Source of the DNA: Streptomyces flavidovirens DSM 40150
GTDB taxonomy: Bacteria; Actinomycetota; Actinomycetes; Streptomycetales; Streptomycetaceae
DNA: 64,000 nucleotides
Direction of reading: 5' to 3'
Assembly: GCF_000429085.1 (NCBI RefSeq)
Contig: NZ_AUBE01000004.1
Span: forward strand, 186,001-250,000
Made by a program: the position numbers and the translations under genes
The notes under the pieces: generated by a model
Told to the model about the DNA's origin: nothing
Database searches by the model: none
Seen by the model: the letters and a program-made list of their open reading frames with translations, nothing else
In this document: positions 8,621 through 17,817 of the stretch, piece after piece
Layout: every line of letters starts with the position of its first letter
Position numbering within the stretch: the stretch's first letter is position 1

Positions 8621-9241
8621 GACACCCCCCACCCCCTCGCCGACACCGCGCCGCCCCGCCGCCCGGGCCTGCGCGAGCGCAAGAAGCTCAAGACCCGGAT
8701 CGCGATCCGCACCGCGGCCTACCGGCTGATCGCCGAGCAGGGGTACGAGGCCACCACCGTCGAGCAGATCGCCGAGGCCGCCGAGGTCTCGCCGTCGACC
8801 GTCTTCCGTTACTTCCCGGCCAAGGAAGACATCGTCATCACCGACGAGTACGACCCGCTGATGGAATCCGCCCTGCGCGCCCGCCCGGCCGACGAGCCGC
8901 TCGTCGAGTCCCTGCGCACCGTGGTGACCCAGGCCCTGCGGCACTCCCTCGCCCACGAGCCCGAGGAGATGCTGCTGCGTTCGAAGCTGCTGACCGAAGT
9001 ACCGGCCGTACGCGCGCGCATGATGGAGAGCATGTCCGTCACCGGGCGCAAGCTGTGCGAGGTCGTGGCCGAGCGGACCGGGCGGCGCGCGGACGAGCTC
9101 GAAGTGCGGGTCGTCTCGATGGGTTTCGTCGCCGCCCTGATGGAGACCACCGTGTACTGGGCCGAGCACGGCAGGCAGGACGACCTGCTCACCCTCGTCG
9201 ACCGCACGCTGGACACCCTCAACGACGGCTTCCGGCTGTGA
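8603..9241 (+). CDS. TetR family transcriptional regulator
   Basis: A 212-residue regulator. Residues about 25-75 are a TetR DNA-binding domain (LRERKKLKTRIAIRTAAYRL through EAAEVSPSTVFRYFPAKEDI). The C-terminal half (PADEPLVESLRTVV onward) resembles the acyl-CoA-like ligand domain of TetR_C_17/MftR-type proteins. The start is either ATG 8603 or ATG 8612; neither has a clear ribosome site, and both lie in a perfect 14-bp-arm palindrome, consistent with autorepression. The divergent neighbour is the small membrane protein at 8186-8446. Target genes cannot be read from sequence. Confidence 0.88.
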   Translation: MAGMAADTPHPLADTAPPRRPGLRERKKLKTRIAIRTAAYRLIAEQGYEATTVEQIAEAAEVSPSTVFRYFPAKEDIVITDEYDPLMESALRARPADEPLVESLRTVVTQALRHSLAHEPEEMLLRSKLLTEVPAVRARMMESMSVTGRKLCEVVAERTGRRADELEVRVVSMGFVAALMETTVYWAEHGRQDDLLTLVDRTLDTLNDGFRL

Positions 9242-9295
9242 TGAAGCCGGGCGACGGTCCCTGAAAACCGGCGGCCCGGACCACCTGACGCCGAA

Positions 9296-9334
9296 GTCTT
9301 CCTCGCCGCACGCCTTGCCGTCCTTGTCGTGGTC
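9296..9334 (-). pseudogene. Remnant of an Excalibur calcium-binding motif
   Basis: The minus strand reads DHDKDGKACGEED, the core of the Excalibur motif found at the end of secreted nucleases. A stop codon lies a few codons upstream in this frame and neighbouring frames hold the rest in shifted form, so no intact gene is present between 9242 and 9448. Confidence 0.35.
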
Positions 9335-9448
9335 CGGTCCAGGCTGTGCCGGTCACGCCGCACGTCCAGCAGTACGCCGTACCCACTGACCGTGCCGTAC
9401 GCGTGGTCGCAGCCGTCGTACCCCGCGCGCCGGGAACCGAGCCAGGCC

Positions 9449-11470
9449 CTAGCGGACCGCCTCGCCCAGTCGCTCCCGGAGCACCGCCGGGTCGCTGGTC
9501 GGCGCATCGCACACGAAGTGCCGGCACACGTACGCGCCGGGCCCCCGGTCCGCCAGCAGCGGGAACTCGTCGCTGCCCACTTCACCCACCGCGACCACCG
9601 CCCCCGGAGCCCCGCTCAGCAACGCCACCCGGTGCAGTTCCTTCGTCAGCGGATCGTCGCCCGCGCCCACCACCGCCACCTCGCGCGGCCCGTCCAGCGC
9701 CGCCTCGGCGACCGCGAGACCCCACCCGATGAACCGCGGCGCACGCGGCCCGAGCGTCTTCACGACACCCAACGCCCTCTCCGCCGCGCTCCGGTGCGCC
9801 TCCGACCCGGTATGCGCGGCGTACGAAAGCAGCGCACCCGCCGCCGCCGTCCACCCCGAAGGCGTCGCGTTGTCCGTCGGGTCCTGCGGCCGCCGGATCA
9901 GCGTCTCGGCGTCGTGAGCCGTGTCGTACAACGTCCCGTCCTCACTCACGAACTGGTCGAGGACGATGTCCAGCAGGAACCCGGCGAACTCCAGCCAGAC
10001 ACCCTCCCCCGACACCGCCGCGAGCGCGAGGAACCCTTCCGCCACATCGGCGTAGTCCTCCAGCACCCCCGCGTTGGCCCCGGCCTTCCCGTCCTTGGAC
10101 GTACGGGCGAGCCGCGCCCCTTCATCCATGTGCACCCGCACCAGCAGATCGGCGGCCTCGGTCGCCCGCTCCACCAGATCCGGCCGGTCGAAGTACGCCC
10201 CGGTCTCGGCCAGCGCGGCGATCGCCAGCCCGTTCCAGGCGGCCACGATCTTGTCGTCCCGCCCGGGACGCTCCCGCCCGCCGCGCGCCGCGAGCAGCCG
10301 CGCCCGGACATCGGCCACCCGCGCCGCGTCGGCCACGCCCTCGCCCACCGGGAGCTGGAGCACGGACGCGCCCTCCTCGAACGTCCCCTCCTCCGTCACC
10401 CCGAAGAGCCGGGCGGCGAAGTCCGCGTCCTGCTCACCGAGCACCTCACGGAGCTGCTCGGGCGTCCATACGTAGTACGCGCCCTCGACATGTCTGCCCG
10501 TGCCGTCGTCGCTGTCCGCATCGAGCGCTGAGGCGAATCCGCCTTCGCGTGTCCGCAGTTCGCTCACCAGGAAGTCCGCGGTCTCCAGCGCCACCCGCCG
10601 GGCGAGCTCCGATCCGGTGGCCCGCCACAGATGGGCGTACACCCGGCACAGCAGCGCGTTGTCGTACAGCATCTTCTCGAAGTGCGGCACGACCCATTGG
10701 CGGTCCACCGAATACCGCGCGAAGCCACCGGCGAGCTGGTCGTAGATCCCGCCGCGCGCCATCGCTTCACAGGTGTCGGCGGCCATGTGCAGGGCGCCCT
10801 CGGACCCCGTACGCGCGTAATGCCGCAGCAGGAACTCCAACACCATGGACGGCGGGAACTTCGGCGCCCCGCCGAATCCGGCGCGCGTGGCGTCGTAATC
10901 CCGCGTCAGCGCGAGCAGCGCCTGCGCGAGCTCCTCCTCCCCCGGCAGCTCGGGAGCCCCGTACGCGAGCGAGCGCTCACTCAGATCCCGCACGATCTTC
11001 CCGGCGACCTCCGCCACCTCGTCCCGCCGATCGGTCCAGGCGGCGCTGACCCCCTGCAGAACCTGCCGGAACGACGGCATGCCGTGCCGGGGCTCGGGCG
11101 GGAAGTACGTCCCGAAGTAGAAGGGCGCGGCGTCGGCGGTCAGGAACACGGTCATGGGCCAGCCACCCTGCCCGGTGGCGGCCTGCACGGCCTCCATATA
11201 AACGGCGTCCACGTCCGGCCGCTCCTCGCGGTCGACCTTGACGTTGACGAAGTGCTCGTTGAGGTACGCGGCGGTCGGCTCGTCCTCGAAAGATTCGTGA
11301 GCCATGACGTGGCACCAGTGGCAGCTGCTGTATCCCACGCTGAGCAGCACGGGCACACCGCGCCTTCGGGCCTCCTCGAACGCGCCGGCCGACCAGGGCC
11401 ACCAGTCGACGGGGTTGTCGGCGTGCTGGAGGAGGTAGGGGGATGTCTCATGGGCCAGTCGGTTCGGCAT
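9449..11470 (-). CDS. DUF255/YyaL thioredoxin-domain protein (SSP411 family)
   Basis: A 673-residue protein of the YyaL/spermatogenesis-associated 20 family. The ATG at 11470 gives the standard N-terminus [20 protein letters not shown]. The thioredoxin-like domain (about residues 1-165) carries CHWCHVM with Cys50 and Cys53. The rest is an alpha/alpha-barrel resembling N-acylglucosamine epimerases and other glycosidase-like barrels, with [11 protein letters not shown] and the conserved DADSDD segment. The biochemical role of the family is not established; a redox or carbohydrate-linked function is proposed from the folds. It is divergent from the NB-ARC/TPR gene with about 105 bases between starts. 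Confidence 0.92.
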   Translation of the reverse strand: MPNRLAHETSPYLLQHADNPVDWWPWSAGAFEEARRRGVPVLLSVGYSSCHWCHVMAHESFEDEPTAAYLNEHFVNVKVDREERPDVDAVYMEAVQAATGQGGWPMTVFLTADAAPFYFGTYFPPEPRHGMPSFRQVLQGVSAAWTDRRDEVAEVAGKIVRDLSERSLAYGAPELPGEEELAQALLALTRDYDATRAGFGGAPKFPPSMVLEFLLRHYARTGSEGALHMAADTCEAMARGGIYDQLAGGFARYSVDRQWVVPHFEKMLYDNALLCRVYAHLWRATGSELARRVALETADFLVSELRTREGGFASALDADSDDGTGRHVEGAYYVWTPEQLREVLGEQDADFAARLFGVTEEGTFEEGASVLQLPVGEGVADAARVADVRARLLAARGGRERPGRDDKIVAAWNGLAIAALAETGAYFDRPDLVERATEAADLLVRVHMDEGARLARTSKDGKAGANAGVLEDYADVAEGFLALAAVSGEGVWLEFAGFLLDIVLDQFVSEDGTLYDTAHDAETLIRRPQDPTDNATPSGWTAAAGALLSYAAHTGSEAHRSAAERALGVVKTLGPRAPRFIGWGLAVAEAALDGPREVAVVGAGDDPLTKELHRVALLSGAPGAVVAVGEVGSDEFPLLADRGPGAYVCRHFVCDAPTSDPAVLRERLGEAVR

Positions 11471-11533
11471 ACCTCCATCCTGCACGACCCCTCCCCGATA
11501 GCCGGACTCTCTCGCGCTGACGCGCGTCAAGCA

Positions 11534-11545
11534 GGACACTTGTCC
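11534..11545. promoter_or_regulatory. GGACA-CT-TGTCC palindrome in a divergent promoter region
   Basis: A perfect inverted repeat between the YyaL and NB-ARC/TPR start codons, followed by a second small one (CGCGA-ATCA-TCGCG). It may be an operator for either gene. Confidence 0.3.
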
Positions 11546-11575
11546 CGCGAATCATCGCGGCGGAGGGGGACGCAC

Positions 11576-14500
11576 ATGCGGGACAGCCACCGGGCCGAGG
11601 CGGAGCGGCTGTTGGTACGGGCCGTCGAGGAACAGGCGCGGCGGTCGGGCGGGCGGGTCGACGCCCATGCCCTGCTGGTGCGGGGGCGGGCCGCGCTGGA
11701 GGAGATGGCGGCCGCGGCGCAGGAGGAGTACGCCGCGTACGTCCACGCGCTGGACGAGGCGCGGGCCGGGCGGGAGTCGCTGGCGGAACGGTTCGGCAGT
11801 GCGGATCTCTCGACCCCCGCGCTGGTCACGGCCGTTGCCGCGCTGGCCGCCTTCGGCGCGGACATGGCCCTCGGTACGGACGCCGGCACCGCGCTGGCCG
11901 CCGGGGCCGTCGTCGCGGTCGCCGGTGCGGCCGCCACCGTCGCCAAGGTCACCGCCTCGCACTGGCCCGCCGCTCACCGCAGGGCCGGGGCGCTGGCGCA
12001 GCCCGGTGGGCCCGAGCAACTGAGGCTGCAGTGGCTGACGGCGCTGGAGGTGCGGGGGATACGGCCGTTCCTGGACCAGCAGCATGTGCTGCTGGCCGCG
12101 CCCCGTGGGCGTACGGGTACGGCGAAGAAAACCACCGTCGTCGGGCAGTTGCGCGGGGCCGACCGCAGCCAGGCGGCGCGCAGACGGTCCGTACTGGAGC
12201 AGTCCTTCGGGCATCTGCCGGAGCCGGACGGGCCGTTCGCGGGGCGGCGGGGCGCGATGGGGCAGATCGCGCAGTGGGTGCACCCGGCGCGGGCGAGCAC
12301 CGAGACGCGGCCGACGGTCGTGGTGCTGCACGGCACGCCGGGTTCGGGGCGTACGACGCTGGCCGTGCGGGCGGTGCATCACCTCAGGGACCAGTTCCGG
12401 GGCGCGTGCGTGGTGGATCTGCGCGGCGACACGACCGGCGAGGCGCCCCTTTCCACGCGGGAGGCGCTGCTGCACCTGCTCAACCGGCTCGGCGCGCCGC
12501 GCGAACAGCTCCTCTTCCGGGAACGGTCCTCGCAGGAACAGCAGCTGCGCCGACTGACGGAGCTGTACCACCAGCATCTGACGGGGCTGCCGGTGACGGT
12601 GGTGCTCGACGACGCGTCGGACGCGGCGCAGGTGCGCACGCTCGTGCCCGAGCGTTCGGACAGTCTGGTGCTGGTGACGGCCCGCGAGCCGCTCGATCTG
12701 CCCGCCGACATCCCGGCGTGGGTGCACCAGCTGCCGGTGGAGGCGCTGGATTCCGCGGGCGCGGAGGAGCTGCTGCGGGAGGTGGCGGAGGAGAAGGAGG
12801 GGCCGTACGACGCGGAGGCGGCCGACGAGATCGCCGAGCTGTGCGGCGGGCTGCCGTTGGCGCTGCGCGTCGCGGGGTCCTCGCTGGGCGCGCGCACGCC
12901 GCGTGCGCTGGCGGCGGATCTCGCCGCGTACGGTCCCGTCGGTCCGGTGGAGCGGGCGCTGTGGCTGCGCTACAGCGACCAGCCGGACGCGGCCCGCCGC
13001 CTGCTGCGCCGCCTCGCGCTCGCCGGCCGGGCGAGCCTGGGCGCGGCAGCGGCGGCGGCGCTGCTGGCCACCGACGAGCACGAGGCGCAGCGGCTGCTGG
13101 CCGCGCTGTCGCGGGCCGGCCTCATCGACCACGTCCGGGGCAGCCGCTACCGCCTGCACGATCTCGTACGGGCCTTCGCGCACGCGCGGCTGCTCGACGA
13201 GGAGGAACCGGCGGACCGGGCGGCGGCGCAGGAGCGGCTGATCCGCAACTACGGCGAGCTCGCCGACTCGGTGATCCGCCTGGTCGACGGCAAGAACTCG
13301 ACCAGGGCCGACCACTTCGGGGCCCACGGTTTCACTTCCCTCGACGCGGCCCTGCGCTGGCTGGACGACGAGTCGAGCTTCATCACGGCGGCTTTGCGGC
13401 AGGCGGACGGGGTCGACCAGCAGGCCTTGCTGAACCTGCTGGGCGCGCTGTGCGACTACTGCCTGCTGCGCGGTGACCTCTATCGGCTGGGCGAGATCAG
13501 CGAGCTGGCGCAGGCCGTCGACCAGGGCCTGCTGGTCCGCTCGGTCCAGTGGCGTACGGGCATCGCGGCCCGCCAGCTCGGTGAGCTGGACAAGGCCCGT
13601 ACGACGCTCTCCTCGGTCGTCGATCTGTACTTCGAGGCGCAGAACGAGGCCGGCGCCGCCCGCGCCCTGTGTTCGCTGGGCATCACACTCCACCACCAGG
13701 GCAACCTGCGGGAGGCCGCGGCGAAACTGGGCGAGGCGCTCGCGCTCCAGGCGTCGGACGGGCTGGCCGCCGACCGCGCGTGGACGCTGCACGCGCTGGC
13801 CGCGGTGGAACGCGACCGGGCGAACCTCGCCGACGCGGTCAGCCACCTCGACACCGCCCTCACCCTCCACCGCGCGAGCGAGAGCCTGCACGGGCAGGCG
13901 TGGGCGCACTTCCAGCTCGGCCAGGTGTACCTGCGGATGGGCGACGTACCGCGTGCCGAGGTGCAGCTGAGCGAGGCGCTGGAGCTGTACGGGCGTACCC
14001 GCGACGGCCGCGGCGAGGCGTGGGCCCTGACGCAGCTCGGCCGCGCGCGCCTGGTGGACGGCGACCCGGCCCCGGCCGTCGACCAGCTACGCCAGGCCCT
14101 GTCCCGCCACCGCGAGGCGGAGGACGCGCGCGGCGAGGCGTGGACGCTGTACTACCTCGGGCAGGCGCTGGAGGAGAGCGGCGACGCCGACCAGGCGGTG
14201 CGGGAACTGGAGCGGGCGCGCGGAATGTTCTCGCGGATGCGGGACGTGTACGGGCTGGCCTGCGCACGCCACCACTCGGGCCGCGTCACGCGCGACCAGC
14301 GCGCGGCCCAGACGGGCAATCTCCGCAACTCGGGCTTCGCGCGCCAGCTCCTGGTCGACGCGCGCGCCGACTTCCACCGCATCGGGGTCGCGCACGGCGA
14401 GGCGTGGACGTGCCTGGAACTGGCGATCGTGGACGCGGGCAACAACCGCCCGGCGCCGGCGCTGGAGCTGTGCGACGAGGCGGTGCGCCTCTTCACGTCG

Positions 14501-14800
14501 TACGACGACCAGCGCGGCGCGGACTGGGCGCGCTTCCTGCGCTGCACGCTGCTGCCGTTCGCTTCACCGGGCGGCTCGGAGGTCGGCACGGCGGTGGCCC
14601 AGGAGGAACTCGCCCAGTTGCTCCGCGCACCCCACCCGACACGCGACGGCAAGCTGGAGGACTGCGCGGAGGCGTACGGCCTGGTCCTGGAGCGCGGCGT
14701 AGACCTGGCGGAAGGCTGGCAGGCCTGGCGCCTGGCCATGGTCCCGAACCGGCATGCACGGGAGGTGATGGGGGTGCCGGTGGGGGCGGGGCGGGGGTGA
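11576..14800 (+). CDS. NB-ARC/TPR STAND NTPase with an N-terminal membrane segment
   Basis: A 1074-residue signal-transduction ATPase. The ATG at 11576 follows GGAGGGGG; upstream open frame is antisense to the YyaL gene. Residues 1-75 are helical and charged; about 82-128 are two hydrophobic segments (LVTAVAALAAFGADMAL, AAGAVVAVAGAAATVA), so the protein may be membrane tethered. The NTPase has a Walker A GTPGSGRTT (253-261), a Walker B VTVVLDDAS, the GLPL motif CGGLPLALRVAG and a winged-helix with an MHD-like LHDLVRAFA. From about residue 630 the C-terminus is TPR repeats. It resembles AfsR without the SARP domain. Such proteins oligomerise on ligand binding; no effector domain is visible, so partners must supply output. 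Confidence 0.85.
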   Translation: MRDSHRAEAERLLVRAVEEQARRSGGRVDAHALLVRGRAALEEMAAAAQEEYAAYVHALDEARAGRESLAERFGSADLSTPALVTAVAALAAFGADMALGTDAGTALAAGAVVAVAGAAATVAKVTASHWPAAHRRAGALAQPGGPEQLRLQWLTALEVRGIRPFLDQQHVLLAAPRGRTGTAKKTTVVGQLRGADRSQAARRRSVLEQSFGHLPEPDGPFAGRRGAMGQIAQWVHPARASTETRPTVVVLHGTPGSGRTTLAVRAVHHLRDQFRGACVVDLRGDTTGEAPLSTREALLHLLNRLGAPREQLLFRERSSQEQQLRRLTELYHQHLTGLPVTVVLDDASDAAQVRTLVPERSDSLVLVTAREPLDLPADIPAWVHQLPVEALDSAGAEELLREVAEEKEGPYDAEAADEIAELCGGLPLALRVAGSSLGARTPRALAADLAAYGPVGPVERALWLRYSDQPDAARRLLRRLALAGRASLGAAAAAALLATDEHEAQRLLAALSRAGLIDHVRGSRYRLHDLVRAFAHARLLDEEEPADRAAAQERLIRNYGELADSVIRLVDGKNSTRADHFGAHGFTSLDAALRWLDDESSFITAALRQADGVDQQALLNLLGALCDYCLLRGDLYRLGEISELAQAVDQGLLVRSVQWRTGIAARQLGELDKARTTLSSVVDLYFEAQNEAGAARALCSLGITLHHQGNLREAAAKLGEALALQASDGLAADRAWTLHALAAVERDRANLADAVSHLDTALTLHRASESLHGQAWAHFQLGQVYLRMGDVPRAEVQLSEALELYGRTRDGRGEAWALTQLGRARLVDGDPAPAVDQLRQALSRHREAEDARGEAWTLYYLGQALEESGDADQAVRELERARGMFSRMRDVYGLACARHHSGRVTRDQRAAQTGNLRNSGFARQLLVDARADFHRIGVAHGEAWTCLELAIVDAGNNRPAPALELCDEAVRLFTSYDDQRGADWARFLRCTLLPFASPGGSEVGTAVAQEELAQLLRAPHPTRDGKLEDCAEAYGLVLERGVDLAEGWQAWRLAMVPNRHAREVMGVPVGAGRG

Positions 14801-14807
14801 GTAGGGG

Positions 14808-15180
14808 CGCGGGCACGGGCGTCGTGTGGGCGCGGGTGCGGTGTGGGGGCCGCGCGGGTGCGGTGTGGACGCGGTACGGGCCCGATGCAGGCGCGGGCGC
14901 GGTACCGGCCCGGTGCGGGCGCGGCACGGGCTCGGTGCAGGTGCGGGCGGGGCACGGGCTCGGTGCAGGTGGTACCGGCCCGGCACAAGCGCGGGCACGG
15001 CACGGGCTCGGTGCAAGCGCGGGCGCGGTACAGGCGCGGGCCCGGTACAGGCGCGGGCCCGGTACAGGCGCGGGCCCGGTACAGGCGCGGGCCCGGTACA
15101 GGCGCGGGCCCGGTACAGGCCCGGCACGGGCCCGGGCACCGCACGGGCTCGGTGCAGGCGCGAGCCCGGTGTAGGCGCGG
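14808..15180. repeat. GC-rich tandem repeat block with a perfect 17-bp array
   Basis: Between the NB-ARC/TPR gene and 15433 there is no credible gene. From 14808 the sequence is built from degenerate units of about 15-18 bp, sharpening at 15027-15111 into five perfect copies of the 17-mer GGTACAGGCGCGGGCCC. Because 17 is not a multiple of three, all frames are open and translate to different Arg/Gly/Ala/Pro-rich peptides; these frames are not genes. No spacers are present, so this is not a CRISPR array. Confidence 0.85.
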
Positions 15181-15245
15181 GTGCCTGCGGCGCTTTCCTC
15201 TGCCCGCGCCTTCCCGAGCTGGGGCTCCGCCCCAGACCCGCTCCT

Positions 15246-15310
15246 CCTCAAACGCCGGAGGGGCTGAAAGTTGCCCAGGGGCATCCCTCCAGCCCGTCCG
15301 GCGTTTGAGG
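15246..15310. repeat. 20-bp inverted repeat in the intergenic repeat element
   Basis: CCTCAAACGCCGGAGGGGCT (15246-15265) pairs with 15291-15310 with one mismatch across a 25-base spacer. The right arm is the left end of the dispersed repeat at 15291-15352, so two copies face each other. Confidence 0.65.
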
Positions 15311-15352
15311 ACACGCCCGTAGGGCGTCCGGGGGGCTGGGGGCTTGCCCCCA
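15291..15352. repeat. Dispersed intergenic repeat, copy 1
   Basis: A block that begins with AGCCCGTCCGGCG and contains ACACGCCCGTAGGGCGTCC and a GGGGCTTGCCCC stem. It recurs at 52795-52853 with two mismatches over the first 43 bases. I recall similar blocks between genes in many Streptomyces genomes. The rest of 15353-15432 holds nothing I can name. Confidence 0.7.
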
Positions 15353-15432
15353 GTTCGGGAAGGGGCGGGGTGGGGAACAAGCCCCGCAGGGCCCGCGCTC
15401 CGCCCCGCCCCGCACCGCACCCGGACCCGGAC

Positions 15433-15741
15433 CTACGCTTCCTTCGGTCGCTCCCCCGCGGGGTCCCCCGAAGCCGGCGCCGCAGCCGAGCCGGAAGCAG
15501 GCGCGGGGACGGACGCCGACGCCAGCGCCTTCTCCCCCTCCGCCGCCGGATCCGGCGCCTCCTCGAAGTTGACCTTCCCCATGTGCCGGTTCATCGACTT
15601 CATGAGCATCCACACGCCGACGGCAAGCGCCGCGAACACCAGGAACCCGAGAACACCCGGAGTCACCTTGTTCTTGTCGAACTTGTCCGCAGCGAGCGGC
15701 ACGAACTGCGTCATTGCCAGGGTTACGTTCACATCAGGCAT
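15433..15741 (-). CDS. Small single-helix membrane protein downstream of mca
   Basis: A 102-residue protein if it starts at ATG 15741, which overlaps the mca stop by eight bases and implies coupled translation; an alternative ATG at 15711 gives 92 residues (MTQFVPLAADKF). One membrane helix (TPGVLGFLVFAALAVGVWMLMKSM) is followed by a conserved NRHMGKVNFEE and a disordered Ala/Pro/Ser tail. The same small gene follows mca in other streptomycetes, as I recall. Function unknown; the cotranscription suggests a link to mycothiol or thiol stress, but this is inference only. Confidence 0.75.
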   Translation of the reverse strand: MPDVNVTLAMTQFVPLAADKFDKNKVTPGVLGFLVFAALAVGVWMLMKSMNRHMGKVNFEEAPDPAAEGEKALASASVPAPASGSAAAPASGDPAGERPKEA

Positions 15742-16615
15742 TGTCGCGGATGCCCGCAAACAGGTCGCTCTCGGGGAGGGACGTATCGACGAGCGACTTC
15801 GCCAGCTCGTACTCCTCCGTCGGCCAGACCTCCCGCTGGACGTCCATCGGGACGCGGAACCAGCCGCCGTCGGGGTCGATCTGCGTGGCGTGCGCGATGA
15901 GCGCCTTGTCGCGGATCTCGTAGAAGTCCGCGCACGGAATGTACGTGGTCAGCGTCCGCTCGTCGCGCTGGAACTCCTTCCACCGCTCCAGCCACTCGCC
16001 GTACGGCGACTCCATGCCGCGCTCCAGGAGCGCCTCGTGGAGCGCGACGGTGCGCGGCCGGTTGAAGCCCTGGTTGTAGTAGAGCTTCTGCGGCTGGTAC
16101 GCCGGGCCGAACTCCGCCTCCGGGAACTTCTCGGTGTCCGCCGCCCCGTCGAAAGCCACCATCGTGATCTTGTGGGTCATGATGTGGTCGGGGTGCGGGT
16201 AGCCGCCGTTCTCGTCGTACGTCGTGATGACCTGCGGACGGAACGAACGGATCGACTTCACCAGCCGGCCCGCCGCCACCTCCACATCCTCCAGCGCGAA
16301 GCACCCCTGCGGCAGCGGCGGCAGCGGGTCACCCTCGGGAAGACCCGAGTCGACGAAGCCGAGCCACTCCTGGCGGACGCCCAGGATCTCGCGGGCCTCG
16401 TCCATCTCCTTCTTGCGGACCTCGTGGATGTGCTCCTCGATGTACTTGTCGCCCTGGAGCTTCGGATTGAGGATGGAACCGCGCTCGCCCCCCGTGCAGG
16501 TCACGACCAGCACGTCCACCCCCTCGGACACATACTTGGCCATGGTCGCCGCACCCTTGCTCGACTCGTCGTCGGGGTGGGCGTGAACGGCCATCAGTCG
16601 CAGCTGCTCAGTCAA
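15734..16615 (-). CDS. mca: Mycothiol S-conjugate amidase
   Basis: A 293-residue zinc amidase that cleaves mycothiol conjugates of electrophiles to release mercapturic acids and GlcN-inositol, a cytoplasmic detoxification step of actinobacteria. The TTG start at 16615 is preferred: it has GAGG eight bases upstream and gives the family N-terminus (TEQLRLMAVHAHPDDESSKG). Zinc ligands are visible in HPDDE near residue 12 and in PHPDHIMTHK near residue 145. The length matches Mca rather than MshB because of QEWLGFVDSGLPEGD and the C-terminal PDGGWFRVP block. A SigR-like promoter (GGAAT-N18-GTC) lies upstream; the S. coelicolor gene is a known SigR target. Confidence 0.95.
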   Translation of the reverse strand: MTEQLRLMAVHAHPDDESSKGAATMAKYVSEGVDVLVVTCTGGERGSILNPKLQGDKYIEEHIHEVRKKEMDEAREILGVRQEWLGFVDSGLPEGDPLPPLPQGCFALEDVEVAAGRLVKSIRSFRPQVITTYDENGGYPHPDHIMTHKITMVAFDGAADTEKFPEAEFGPAYQPQKLYYNQGFNRPRTVALHEALLERGMESPYGEWLERWKEFQRDERTLTTYIPCADFYEIRDKALIAHATQIDPDGGWFRVPMDVQREVWPTEEYELAKSLVDTSLPESDLFAGIRDNA

Positions 16616-16659
16616 GACTCGATCCTCAGTGATTCGGCGCAATAAGCGGCTTCTATAGT

Positions 16660-16685
16660 GACCGAATCGGGGGTCGGAAAATTCC
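16660..16685 (-). promoter_or_regulatory. Probable SigR-type promoter of mca
   Basis: Minus strand GGAAT (16685-16681), 18 bases, then GTC (16662-16660), one base from the SigR consensus GGAAT-N18-GTT. It lies about 45 bases before the TTG start. Confidence 0.45.
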
Positions 16686-16712
16686 GGAGTTCCGGATCCA
16701 GGAGGAACGATC

Positions 16713-17132
16713 ATGAGCGCGGTGCGTCAGGACCTTCCCGAGGGCCGCTACGGCCGCTCGGCGGACGAGCGCGCGGACCGCAAGCTCAAGATCGTGGGCG
16801 CAGTGCTGGGTGCCGCGCTTCTCGCCATGACGGCCTGGTTCGGTTACGACTACATCGACGGCCAGCGGATCAGCGCCGAGCTGATCAAGTTCGACACGGT
16901 GTCGGACTCCGAGGTCAGGGTTCACCTCGAAGTACGCAAGAAGGCGGACGCGACCGGCACGTGCACGCTGCGCTCGCTCTCCGAGGACGGCGCCGAAGTG
17001 GGCCGCAGGGACGTCCGTATCGACAAGCCGGGGATCGACCGCATCGACGAGATCTACACGGTCCGTACGACGGCCAGGGCGACGAGCACTGAGCTGACAG
17101 GCTGCACGGCAGACGGCGGTTCCACCGGCTGA
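16713..17132 (+). CDS. DUF4307 membrane protein
   Basis: A 139-residue protein with AGGAGGA eight bases before the ATG. After a charged 27-residue N-terminus it has one membrane helix (IVGAVLGAALLAMTAWFGYDYI) and an extracytoplasmic domain with beta-strand character (AELIKFDTVSDSEVRVHLEVRK, then TGTCTLRSLSEDGAEVGRRDV). This is the DUF4307 family, which in Streptomyces sits divergent from mca and next to greA. No biochemical role is known; two cysteines in the outer domain (in GTCTL and TGCTA) could form a disulfide. Confidence 0.88.
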   Translation: MSAVRQDLPEGRYGRSADERADRKLKIVGAVLGAALLAMTAWFGYDYIDGQRISAELIKFDTVSDSEVRVHLEVRKKADATGTCTLRSLSEDGAEVGRRDVRIDKPGIDRIDEIYTVRTTARATSTELTGCTADGGSTG

Positions 17133-17278
17133 CCTGCGGTGATCCCGGTCCGGCAGTTTTCCTCCTCCCCCTTTTCCGCCTGAATTGTTAGGCTCGTGGT
17201 TTCGCCCGGCCCTGGAGGCACATCCTTCTGGGTAGGGCGATGCTTGCTTTGTATTCCAAGTACCGACGAGGAGCACCT

Positions 17279-17776
17279 GTGACCCAGACCAGCGAGAGCG
17301 TCACCTGGCTGACCCAGGAGGCGTACGACCAGCTCAAGGCCGAGCTGGAGTACCTGTCGGGTCCCGCACGCACGGAGATCGCCGGCAAGATCGCGGCTGC
17401 CCGCGAGGAGGGGGACCTGCGGGAGAACGGCGGGTACCACGCCGCCAAGGAGGAGCAGGGCAAGCAGGAGCTCCGGGTGCGCCAGCTGACCCAGCTCCTG
17501 GAGAACGCGAAGGTCGGTGAGGCCCCCACGACCAGCGGCGTCGTGGCCCCCGGCATGGTCGTCACGATCGCCTTCGACGGCGACGAGGACGACACGATGA
17601 CGTTCCTGCTCGCCTCCCGCGAGTACGCCAGCGCCGACATCGAGACCTACTCGCCGCAGTCCCCGCTGGGCACCGGCGTGATGGGCAAGAAGGCCGGCGA
17701 GGACGCGCAGTACGAGCTGCCGAACGGCAACAAGGCCTCGGTGAAGATCCTCGAAGCCACGCCGTACCAGGGCTGA
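17279..17776 (+). CDS. greA: Transcription elongation factor GreA
   Basis: A 165-residue Gre factor that rescues backtracked RNA polymerase by stimulating cleavage of the 3' RNA end. The GTG at 17279 has GAGGAG upstream and gives the family start (WLTQEAYDQLKAELEYL). The N-terminal coiled coil (to about residue 80) holds the DLRENGGYHAAKEEQG tip with its acidic Asp/Glu pair, and the C-terminal FKBP-like domain follows (GVVAPGMVVTIAFDGDEDD, SPLGTGVMGKKAGED). A likely promoter (TAGGCT -10 near 17190) lies in the 146-base gap after the DUF4307 gene. A strong terminator follows. Confidence 0.95.
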   Translation: MTQTSESVTWLTQEAYDQLKAELEYLSGPARTEIAGKIAAAREEGDLRENGGYHAAKEEQGKQELRVRQLTQLLENAKVGEAPTTSGVVAPGMVVTIAFDGDEDDTMTFLLASREYASADIETYSPQSPLGTGVMGKKAGEDAQYELPNGNKASVKILEATPYQG

Positions 17777-17817
17777 GCCACCCACCGGACCGGCCGCCTC
17801 GCCCAGTAGATACGTGA

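Noticed and set aside
15027..15111. CRISPR array
   Set aside because: The 17-bp units are head-to-tail with no spacers, and no cas gene is present.
14826..15380. Several overlapping Arg/Gly/Pro-rich frames in the 17-bp repeat
   Set aside because: All frames are open because the repeat lacks stops; they are by-products of the repeat, not genes.
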